DNA of 11,861 nt, from assembly GCA_027077185.1 (NCBI GenBank), contig JALTGJ010000170.1, forward strand, positions 1 to 11,861. Direction: 5' to 3'. Numbering within the stretch: position 1 is the first letter of the stretch; each line of letters opens with the position of its first letter. This stretch comes from Spirochaetales bacterium. Its GTDB lineage: Bacteria; Spirochaetota; Spirochaetia; B11-G9. The position numbers and the translations under genes were made by a program. This document shows positions 1 through 5,826 of this stretch, in pieces. The notes beneath the pieces were generated by a model that saw only the letters and a program-made list of their open reading frames with translations, was not told where the DNA came from and did no database searches.

Positions 1-111
1 ACTGAGTCAAAAGGAGTTTTTACACCGCAAATTCTTATTGCACTTATTCTTTTATCAGTGTTAAGCTTTATACCGGTTCTTGTTAAAAAAATTAAGGCCA
101 GTAAATCTTAA
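1..111 (+). CDS. C-terminal end of a membrane protein, possibly TVP38/TMEM64 family (5' end outside window)
   Basis: An open frame runs from the window edge to a TAA at 109-111 and gives 36 residues. It contains one hydrophobic helix (about residues 10-28, ILIALILLSVLSFIPVLV) followed by a short lysine-rich tail (KKIKASKS), the usual look of a last transmembrane segment with a positive cytoplasmic end. The FTPQILIALILL...PVL wording resembles the C-terminus of TVP38/TMEM64 (DedA-related) inner-membrane proteins, but this is recalled similarity over a very short stretch. It converges with the ion transporter gene at 182; the 70 bases between hold only a weak A/T inverted repeat (109-114 with 124-129) and no clear terminator. 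That the frame is coding is likely; the family is a guess. Confidence 0.5.
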   Translation, partial: TESKGVFTPQILIALILLSVLSFIPVLVKKIKASKS

Positions 112-181
112 TAATAGTTGGTGTTATTACAGAGAATCTGATAAGATAGTCATATATCGGTATTGAGAACTTTAATAGTAT

Positions 182-1912
182 CTATCGAATGGGAATGGGG
201 GTAGTTCCATGCCATGGTGTTGCTGGAAAGATTGATAAATAATTAAATAAATAGATTACAACAGAATATAAAATAAATAGAATTATATAAAAAAGTAATA
301 CTTTTTTTATCCATTGAATAAATGTAATTTTAGATATTCTCCTTATTAAAGTCGAAAGAATAATAGCCTGAACTGATGCAATTGGAGACACAAAACCTCC
401 CAGGGCAGTTCCTACAACTGAAGCCAGGGTAAAATACTGCCAATGTTCACTACTCCTTATAATATTTGTAATTACATCCATAACTGCAATATTGTCTGCA
501 ACTGCACTTACAAGACTTGTAGAAGCTAATATTTCAATTCCCGTAAGTCCTGTATTTCCAGAATGAAAAATAATTTTTCCGGCAATACTAAAACCATCTA
601 AGAAATTGATCATGGATATTAATGCAAAAAGAGGAATCAGGAAAACGGCCTCTGATAGATCACCCCATGTTTGTTTTAAAATATTTTTTTTTGCAGTACC
701 CTGTATCCCCAATAAAGCTACAATACCCCCTGCCAGTGTGGAAATCCATGATGGAATCCATGTAAATACAGCATGTAAACCCAAAAGTATTATAAGTAAA
801 AACGCTGCAGAAATTACAAAAATACGGCTTTTACTTCTTTTAGCATATTCCTCATGAACATAATCCAGCAGATCACCAATAATGATATTTGCCATGGGAT
901 CATTATTTTGTGAATAGGACCAGTAATCAATTAGCCCTTGCGAAAGTGATTTTGAATTTAAATTTATTGAAAGAGCCTTATTTACCAGATTTTTTGGTAC
1001 ACCAGCCTGAAGAGCTGCTTCAAAATCGGGTATCCCGCTATCCATTAATGTTTCAATTTCCTTTACGAGTCTTATTTCTATATTGCCCATTTCGACCATT
1101 GTCTCGAGAAGATTCCCCTGACCGGAATGAACTCGTTTTAAGCTGATTCCCTCCAGCAGGATCTCTATTTCAGGTCGTTTATTGCTTATTCTTGCCCTAT
1201 TGGAAGTAATTCTGTAAGTAAAAATAGCTGCGAGTATTATCGCTATGACCGAAAAGACAGAAGCATATTTAAGGAAGAAAAGAGGGTTAAGTCCCATCTT
1301 TTCTGCTGCAAGTATGTTAGTGGGTTCACCAAGAACAAACCAGACTCCTCCAACATTAGTACAGACAACAAGGAGTAGCATTATCATAACTATATCTTTG
1401 GACTTCATACCACTTGATAAAAGAATAGTGAGTGTTATTACCCCCATTATCGATGCTACGGTAGCACCATCAAATATTCCGGATAAAAGGGATGTCAAAA
1501 TCATTATTGAAACCAAAATGATTGTAAGTTTTCCTCCGGAAAGTTTTACAATTTTCCAGGATAATTCACCAATAACTCCGGAATATGAAATTCCATTTAC
1601 AAAAAGATATAGTCCAAAAAGAAAGATAAAAATATTAAAATGAATTGATTCTGCTATGACTCTGAAACCATTTAGAACCGCAGGGGCAGGTCCGGCTGGA
1701 ATACCATGGTGTACAATAAATATAAAAAGACCCGTAAAGCCAAGGGTAAATGTTACAATAGTTTTTGCCTTTGCTCCTGATTCTTCAGAAATAGAAAGTA
1801 AAATTATAGAAAATAATAATATTGCCACCAGAGAAGATAAATAAAACCCCGGTTCTGCAATTCCTATACTAATAAAAATTGCACTAATTACTAAAAAAAT
1901 TAACCTATGCAT
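182..1912 (-). CDS. NhaD/ArsB-like (ion transporter superfamily) membrane antiporter with a large soluble insert
   Basis: This encodes a polytopic inner-membrane protein of 576 residues, probably a cation/proton or anion transporter. Two hydrophobic halves each carry the half-membrane signatures of the IT superfamily: GATVASIMGV (about 149-158) and GEPTNILAAEKMGL (about 195-208) in the first, SAVADNIAVMDVITNII (about 469-485) and GTALGGFVSPIAS (about 501-513) in the second. These correspond to the LDNVTT/GTPTN and LDNVP/GGNLTPIGS motifs of NhaD and ArsB. Between the halves lies a soluble region of roughly 125 residues (about 235-360), much longer than usual in NhaD. The frame is open to an ATG at 1960, but the ATG at 1912 is preferred: GGAAG lies 6 bases upstream and the start overlaps the preceding EIIA stop by 8 bases, typical of translational coupling. 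Substrate cannot be read from sequence; Na+/H+ exchange is only one possibility. Confidence 0.85.
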   Translation of the reverse strand: MHRLIFLVISAIFISIGIAEPGFYLSSLVAILLFSIILLSISEESGAKAKTIVTFTLGFTGLFIFIVHHGIPAGPAPAVLNGFRVIAESIHFNIFIFLFGLYLFVNGISYSGVIGELSWKIVKLSGGKLTIILVSIMILTSLLSGIFDGATVASIMGVITLTILLSSGMKSKDIVMIMLLLVVCTNVGGVWFVLGEPTNILAAEKMGLNPLFFLKYASVFSVIAIILAAIFTYRITSNRARISNKRPEIEILLEGISLKRVHSGQGNLLETMVEMGNIEIRLVKEIETLMDSGIPDFEAALQAGVPKNLVNKALSINLNSKSLSQGLIDYWSYSQNNDPMANIIIGDLLDYVHEEYAKRSKSRIFVISAAFLLIILLGLHAVFTWIPSWISTLAGGIVALLGIQGTAKKNILKQTWGDLSEAVFLIPLFALISMINFLDGFSIAGKIIFHSGNTGLTGIEILASTSLVSAVADNIAVMDVITNIIRSSEHWQYFTLASVVGTALGGFVSPIASVQAIILSTLIRRISKITFIQWIKKVLLFYIILFILYSVVIYLFNYLSIFPATPWHGTTPIPIR

Positions 1913-2363
1913 TTTGTTCTTCCAGAAGTATATTGTAATAATCTTCAGGTGTTTTTGCATTGTCCAGACGCTCTTTATGTCCTGGGATCATGAATGATTT
2001 TGCAATCTGCTGTAATGCGGCAAGATGTACCGGTCCTCCCTCTTCTTTTTTTGCCAAAATAACAATAACGTGGTTACACAATTGATTGTCTATTGCCTGG
2101 AAATCTACAGGATTATCCAGTCTTGCAATCCCTATAACCATAGATTCTATTTTAACAGACTTACCATGGGGTATTGCAATTCCATTTTCGAGTCCTGTTG
2201 ATCTTATTTTTTCTCTGTTTTTTACAACTCGTATTGCATCTTTCAGATCTGTAATTCTTCCGTTTTCATATAGATGGTTTAAAATTCCTTCTATTATTTT
2301 AAGCTTATTCTTGTCTCTCAGACTGAAAATAATGTCTTCTGATCTTAAATATTTGGCAAGCAT
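1905..2363 (-). CDS. PTS EIIA domain protein (PtsN / fructose-mannitol type)
   Basis: A stand-alone EIIA domain of 152 residues, close to the length of PtsN. The phosphorylation motif is intact: RSTGLENGIAIPHGK places the active histidine at residue 66, and a second conserved histidine (H113) sits in GGPVHLAALQQIAK. EIIA proteins of this class accept phosphate from HPr/NPr; the PtsN branch is mainly regulatory and is known to affect potassium transporters in enterobacteria. No EIIB or EIIC gene is nearby, so a regulatory role is more likely than sugar uptake. The gene overlaps the downstream ion transporter gene by 8 bases, which suggests that the two products are made together and that EIIA may gate the transporter (inference). 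The frame extends upstream to 2429, but the ATG at 2363 has a strong AGGAGA site and matches the family's N-terminus. Confidence 0.9.
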   Translation of the reverse strand: MLAKYLRSEDIIFSLRDKNKLKIIEGILNHLYENGRITDLKDAIRVVKNREKIRSTGLENGIAIPHGKSVKIESMVIGIARLDNPVDFQAIDNQLCNHVIVILAKKEEGGPVHLAALQQIAKSFMIPGHKERLDNAKTPEDYYNILLEEQNA

Positions 2364-2370
2364 TATTAAT

Positions 2371-2376
2371 TCTCCT
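2371..2376 (-). promoter_or_regulatory. Shine-Dalgarno site deciding the EIIA start
   Basis: AGGAGA on the minus strand lies 7 bases before the ATG at 2363. The upstream in-frame ATG at 2429 has no comparable site, and its extra 22 residues do not look like an EIIA N-terminus. The shorter start also leaves the palindrome at 2403-2418 in non-coding DNA. Confidence 0.7.
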
Positions 2377-2402
2377 ATATATCTTTCGAGTACTTTCCAT
2401 TG

Positions 2403-2418
2403 ATTTATCCGGATAAAT
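2403..2418. promoter_or_regulatory. 16-bp perfect palindrome upstream of the EIIA-transporter operon, possible operator
   Basis: ATTTATCC/GGATAAAT is a perfect 16-bp inverted repeat with no spacer, 40 bases before the EIIA start codon. The lack of a loop argues for a protein-binding site rather than an RNA hairpin. No convincing promoter for the minus-strand operon was found beside it; a poor TGGACA-like element lies just upstream at about 2421-2426. The binding factor is unknown. Confidence 0.4.
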
Positions 2419-2510
2419 TTTGTCCACACTCATTCTATTATTCTTTCCTACTCAATTACTATATATTAGTGTATGAGAAAAAAAAAGAGTTTTTTTGTCA
2501 TTGAATTTTA

Positions 2511-2539
2511 TTAAGGTTCGATTTTATTAAGTATATACT
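2511..2539 (+). promoter_or_regulatory. Candidate promoter for the amidohydrolase gene, overlapped by a 14-bp palindrome
   Basis: TATACT (2534-2539) is a good -10 element with a weak TTAAGG (2511-2516) at 17 bases' spacing. Transcription would start near 2546, giving a leader of about 23 bases. A perfect palindrome TAAGTAT/ATACTTA (2528-2541) covers the -10 and could be an operator. The gene has no clear Shine-Dalgarno site; only GAG at 2554-2556 is present. Confidence 0.4.
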
Positions 2540-2568
2540 TATCATTATATTTTGAGTATTATACAAAA

Positions 2569-3957
2569 ATGAATATATTAATAAAAAACGGCAGCCTGGT
2601 GTCTGCCGGAAAAATGAATAATAAAGAAATACTTATAGAGGGTGAGCAAATTAAGGCAGTGAAAGACTCTTTCTCAGAAGCAGAACTTCCTTTAAAGCTG
2701 AAAATTATAGATGCTGAGGGTATGTATGTTATGCCTGGCCTGATAGATGCCCACACACATTACAACCTTGTTTCAAGAGGGACTGTTGCAGCAGATAAAT
2801 TTTATGAGGGAAGTATTCTTGCAGCATATGGGGGAGTTACAACTGTAATAGATTTTGCTGATCATCTGCCGGGGAAAGAAATTGCAGAAGGTACTGTTCT
2901 AAGGAATTCTGATGCTAGTGGAGAAATGGCAATCGATTGGGCTCAGCATCAGGTAATAACAAGAGTTGATGGAGATATTTTTAAAGAACTTGAAGACTTA
3001 AAGAAACTTGGGGTTACAGCTGTTAAGATTTTTACAACTTACAAAAGTGCCGGTTATTTTATAGAAATAGAAGCTGTAAAGAAAGTTTTTGAAGCCTGCA
3101 AGCAACTTGGTATTTTAGTTACAATTCATGCAGAAGATGATGAAATAATAGAGAAAAATGCAAGGCAGGTGGAAAATAAACCTTATCCCCCCGAATTGCT
3201 TCCTGTGATCAGATCATCTGAAGCTGAGTATAAGGCAATTAAAGACTATGGGGAAATAGCAGGTGGTCTGGACATGCCTGTTTACATTGTTCACCTTTCT
3301 TCTTCCAGAGGGTTGGATGCAGTTCATGAATTAAAAGCTGATGGTGTAAATATTGTAGTTGAAACAACTCCTCACTATCTTACAATTACCAATGAACTTC
3401 TAAATAAAGAGGGAGCTCAGAAATTTTTAATGACTCCTCCTTTAAGGGAGGCTGCGGACAATGAAGCTTTATGGGATGGGGTGGTTTCCGGTGATATTTC
3501 CATTATAGCAACAGATCACTGCACTTTTACTCTTGAACAGAAGTACCAGTCCAATGACTGCCGAACTATTTTCCCTGGTGTTCCAGGAACAGAAGAGATT
3601 CTCCAAATAGTAAATACTGATGGTGTGGAAAAGGGATTATTTGATATTACAAAACTTGTGTCTCTTCTTTCTTCAGAACCTGCCAAAGCATTTGGTTTGT
3701 ATCCCCGGAAGGGCAGTTTGGATCCGGGTACAGATGCGGATATTCTTATATTTGATCCTAAAGCAGAGTCAGTTTTAAAAAATAGTAACCGTCACACAGT
3801 TGCAGCTTATACACCCTATGATGGAATGAAGGTTAAGGGGAAGGCCGAGACGGTAATTCTTAGGGGAGAGATTATATTAAATGATGGGAAATTTCTGGGG
3901 AAAAGGGGGAATGGTAAATTCCTGCCTGCCAGCTTGCCGGGTGCATATAAACAATAA
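2569..3957 (+). CDS. Dihydropyrimidinase/hydantoinase-like cyclic amidohydrolase
   Basis: This is a 462-residue amidohydrolase-superfamily enzyme of the cyclic-amidase branch (dihydropyrimidinase, hydantoinase, allantoinase), full length for the family and cytoplasmic. The binuclear metal ligands are all visible: H62 and H64 in DAHTH, the lysine to be carboxylated K153 in VKIFTTYK, H187 in TIHAEDD, H242 in VHLSSS and D316 in ATDHC. Tyr158 fits the substrate-contacting tyrosine of dihydropyrimidinases. The substrate loop is not standard: IFPGVPGTEE (334-343) stands where hydantoinases usually have IPNG, so the substrate may differ. The start is set by the usual N-terminus MNILIKNG, although the ribosome site is weak. 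No carbamoylase or ureidopropionase gene is adjacent, so the pathway is open. It is divergent from the EIIA operon and convergent with the carbonic-anhydrase-like gene. Confidence 0.9.
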   Translation: MNILIKNGSLVSAGKMNNKEILIEGEQIKAVKDSFSEAELPLKLKIIDAEGMYVMPGLIDAHTHYNLVSRGTVAADKFYEGSILAAYGGVTTVIDFADHLPGKEIAEGTVLRNSDASGEMAIDWAQHQVITRVDGDIFKELEDLKKLGVTAVKIFTTYKSAGYFIEIEAVKKVFEACKQLGILVTIHAEDDEIIEKNARQVENKPYPPELLPVIRSSEAEYKAIKDYGEIAGGLDMPVYIVHLSSSRGLDAVHELKADGVNIVVETTPHYLTITNELLNKEGAQKFLMTPPLREAADNEALWDGVVSGDISIIATDHCTFTLEQKYQSNDCRTIFPGVPGTEEILQIVNTDGVEKGLFDITKLVSLLSSEPAKAFGLYPRKGSLDPGTDADILIFDPKAESVLKNSNRHTVAAYTPYDGMKVKGKAETVILRGEIILNDGKFLGKRGNGKFLPASLPGAYKQ

Positions 3958-3994
3958 CATGTAGAGACGCCCAATTTGGGCGTCTCTACATGTT
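3956..3994. terminator. Perfect 19-bp-arm palindrome, probable bidirectional terminator and repeat element
   Basis: The arms AACATGTAGAGACGCCCAA (3956-3974) and TTGGGCGTCTCTACATGTT (3976-3994) are exact reverse complements around one central base. They fill the entire gap between two convergent genes and include the last bases of both stop codons. RNA from either strand would fold into a long GC-containing hairpin, although the following U-run is short. The GTAGAGACGC...GCGTCTCTAC wording resembles palindromic repeats found in high copy in several bacterial groups, so this may be one copy of a dispersed REP/MITE-like family that serves as a terminator. Confidence 0.75.
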
Positions 3995-4491
3995 TAATAT
4001 TCTTTCGAAATCTCCACATAGGATTCGGTATTTTTTCTAATGCCCTCAACCTCTATGTCTGTCAGGGATCTCACAGTTTTAGCAGGGCTTCCCAGAATAA
4101 GAGATCTGGGAGGGAATATTTTTCCCATTGTTACAAGGGACCCGGCTCCAACAATACTTTCTTTTCCAATAACTGAATTATCCAGTATAATTGCACCCAT
4201 TCCAATTAAACAACCATCCTCTACTGTACATGCATGTAAAAGGACCCTGTGACCGATGGTAACATTTTCTCCTATTATAGTTCCTGTGTCATGATTTACA
4301 TGTATAACAGAATTATCCTGAACATTGCTGTTTTTACCAATTCTAATAGGAGCAATATCTCCCCTTAAGGTACAGTTGTACCAAATGGAAGAATTTTCTT
4401 CTGCAGTAACATCACCTATTATATCAGCACTTTTTGCAATAAAATTTGCTTTTTCTAAATTGGGTTTCAGCTCATTAAATTTATGTAACAT
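3994..4491 (-). CDS. Gamma-carbonic anhydrase family protein (left-handed beta-helix, YrdA/PaaY-like)
   Basis: A 165-residue hexapeptide-repeat protein predicted to form a left-handed beta-helix trimer with metal sites between subunits. Residues matching the gamma-carbonic anhydrase site are present: R43 and D45 in LRGD, Q58 and D59 in NVQDN, and zinc-binding H64, H81 and H86 (VIHVNHD; IGHRVLLHA). It lacks the long acidic loop of archaeal Cam, so it belongs to the short CamH/YrdA/PaaY class; some members are active anhydrases and others have unknown roles. The start at 4491 is supported by a very strong GAGGAGGAG site. It is divergent from the PerR-like gene across a 127-base region and ends in the shared palindromic terminator. 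The intact ligands allow catalysis but do not prove it. Confidence 0.9.
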   Translation of the reverse strand: MLHKFNELKPNLEKANFIAKSADIIGDVTAEENSSIWYNCTLRGDIAPIRIGKNSNVQDNSVIHVNHDTGTIIGENVTIGHRVLLHACTVEDGCLIGMGAIILDNSVIGKESIVGAGSLVTMGKIFPPRSLILGSPAKTVRSLTDIEVEGIRKNTESYVEISKEY

Positions 4492-4508
4492 ATCATTCTC
4501 CTCCTCTG

Positions 4509-4552
4509 ATTATAGAATATTTATTTATATTTGTGTACTGTCTATATGTGGC
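4509..4552 (-). promoter_or_regulatory. Candidate promoter zone for the carbonic-anhydrase-like gene
   Basis: Two minus-strand options exist. TATAAT (4514-4509) has TACACA 17 bases upstream (4537-4532), but its start would fall inside the ribosome site. TATAAA (4529-4524) with the weak GCCACA (4552-4547) gives a more workable leader of about 26 bases. Neither is decisive. Confidence 0.35.
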
Positions 4553-4557
4553 GAAGA

Positions 4558-4586
4558 TTGACTATATTTTCTAAAGTAGATATATT
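4558..4586 (+). promoter_or_regulatory. Sigma-70-type promoter of the PerR-like gene
   Basis: TTGACT (4558-4563) and TATATT (4581-4586) each match the consensus at five of six bases and are exactly 17 bases apart. The predicted start near 4593 lies inside the palindrome at 4587-4604, and the leader would be about 26 bases. Confidence 0.7.
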
Positions 4587-4604
4587 TAATAATAATTATT
4601 ATTA
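4587..4604. promoter_or_regulatory. PerR/Fur-box-like operator: 18-bp perfect palindrome
   Basis: TAATAATAA/TTATTATTA is a perfect 18-bp inverted repeat immediately after the -10 element and across the predicted start, 14 bases before the ATG. It resembles the AT-rich inverted repeats recognised by PerR and Fur (PerR box TTATAATnATTATAA), although the phase differs. A repressor bound here would block its own promoter, the usual arrangement for PerR autoregulation. The 12-base core recurs before hydC. Confidence 0.6.
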
Positions 4605-4618
4605 CATAAGGAAAGACA

Positions 4619-5011
4619 ATGCGTAAAACGAAACAAAGAGAGGTAATTCTTAGAGTTTTAGGAGAACATATAGATCACCCCAGTGCAGATATTATTTATG
4701 AAGAGGTGAGGAAGCATCTGCCAAGGATAAGTCTTGGTACTGTTTATCGAAATCTTGAGATAATGTCAGAATCAGGTTCAATCATGAAATTGGGGACTGG
4801 CGGAAGCGTAAAGCGCTTTGATCCTGTTACTGCCCCCCATCCCCATTTCCGTTGTATTAAATGCGGTGCTATAGAAGATATTCCATATGATGAAAACAAT
4901 GTTTTATTTTCATCCAATACTGATACCTGGGCAAATGGGAGAGATGTACAGAAACTTAATATCGAATTTACAGGTTTGTGTTCTGACTGCAATGGTAATT
5001 CTTCCCACTAG
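4619..5011 (+). CDS. perR: Fur-family metalloregulator, PerR-like
   Basis: A 130-residue Fur-family repressor. The N-terminal winged helix covers about residues 1-60, with HPSADIIYEEV and the recognition helix region ISLGTVYRNLEIM. The dimerisation domain carries a structural zinc site of four cysteines (C79, C82, C121, C124). All five residues that bind the regulatory metal in Bacillus PerR have counterparts: H20, D68, H74, H76 and D87. Iron-catalysed oxidation of the histidines is how PerR senses peroxide, so peroxide sensing is the best guess, but Fur or manganese/zinc sensing cannot be excluded. The N-terminus is about 19 residues shorter than in Bacillus PerR. AAGGA before the ATG supports the start. 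A strong promoter and an 18-bp palindrome lie just upstream, and the TIGR02757 gene follows after 11 bases. Confidence 0.88.
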   Translation: MRKTKQREVILRVLGEHIDHPSADIIYEEVRKHLPRISLGTVYRNLEIMSESGSIMKLGTGGSVKRFDPVTAPHPHFRCIKCGAIEDIPYDENNVLFSSNTDTWANGRDVQKLNIEFTGLCSDCNGNSSH

Positions 5012-5022
5012 TATGTAACTTT

Positions 5023-5826
5023 GTGCACAAATTTTCTAATGAGACAAGTTTACTCCTGGACTCAATATTTTTAAAATATCATAATCCTGATTTTATTCAT
5101 CCTGACCCGCTGGAGTTTTTGGATAATTTTAAAAACAAAGAAGATATTGAAATTGCAGGGCTTATTGCTTCATCATTTGCAATAGGCAGGGTGCAGAGTA
5201 TTCTAAAGACAGTGAATGGAATTTTTGATATTCTAAAGTCTCCCAAAAAATATCTGTTAAATGCAAGCAGAGATTCTCTGAAATTGGATTTTAATAAGTT
5301 TAAATACCGCTTTTATACAGAAAATAGTCTTGTAGATTTTTTACTTGGTATAAAAAATGTCCTAATTAAATTCGGGTCTCTTCATAACTGTTATTTAGAA
5401 GGCGTAAAGCAGAGTGGGGGAGATCCCCTTGGCAGTCTTACTTTTTTTGTAACACAGTTAACTGTTAACATAGGATCAGGTCAAAGAGTTCTGCCAGATC
5501 CCTCAAAGGGCAGCGCATGTAAACGTCTAAATCTTTTTCTCAGGTGGATGATACGTAATGATGTTATCGATCCTGGTATATGGTCAAATATTTCGAAAGA
5601 TCTTCTAATTATCCCTCTGGATACTCACATGATGCAAATTAGTCATATACTGGGTTTTACCAGTAGAAATTCTGCAGATATGAAGACAGCCATAGAGATT
5701 ACAACTGCATTAAAATTGTATGACCCAGTCGATCCCGTCCGCTTTGATTTCAGTCTGACCCGCCTGGGGATACATCCTGATCTGAACTATGATGAACTGT
5801 ATAAAAAATATAAAACCCATACATAA
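5023..5826 (+). CDS. TIGR02757 / DUF2400 family protein of unknown function
   Basis: A 267-residue soluble protein recognised by the conserved blocks of the TIGR02757/DUF2400 family: HPDPLEF (26-32), LIASSFAIGRV (47-57), the long central block starting PDPSKGSACKRLNLFLRW (158-175), IPLDTHMMQI (197-206) and the C-terminal RFDFSLTRLGI (240-250). The family is known as scattered among spirochaetes, delta/epsilon-proteobacteria and Bacteroidetes, with no established function. The invariant PLDTH and KR..LFLRWM motifs suggest an enzyme, but no reaction can be assigned. The only plausible start after the last upstream in-frame stop (4996) is the GTG at 5023, which has no clear Shine-Dalgarno site, so translation may depend on the PerR-like gene ending 11 bases earlier. 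Its last 25 codons overlap the convergent MFS gene. Confidence 0.88.
   Translation: MHKFSNETSLLLDSIFLKYHNPDFIHPDPLEFLDNFKNKEDIEIAGLIASSFAIGRVQSILKTVNGIFDILKSPKKYLLNASRDSLKLDFNKFKYRFYTENSLVDFLLGIKNVLIKFGSLHNCYLEGVKQSGGDPLGSLTFFVTQLTVNIGSGQRVLPDPSKGSACKRLNLFLRWMIRNDVIDPGIWSNISKDLLIIPLDTHMMQISHILGFTSRNSADMKTAIEITTALKLYDPVDPVRFDFSLTRLGIHPDLNYDELYKKYKTHT

Noticed and set aside
109..129. TAATAA/TTATTA inverted repeat after the first partial gene as a terminator
   Set aside because: The stem is six A/T pairs with a nine-base loop and no U-run, too weak for an intrinsic terminator.
1913..1960. Longer ion transporter start at the ATG at 1960
   Set aside because: It adds a 16-residue charged N-terminus, lies inside the EIIA frame and lacks a ribosome site, whereas 1912 has GGAAG at 6 bases.
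2364..2429. Longer EIIA start at 2429
   Set aside because: No Shine-Dalgarno site, an N-terminal extension unlike the family, and it would put the 16-bp palindrome inside coding sequence.
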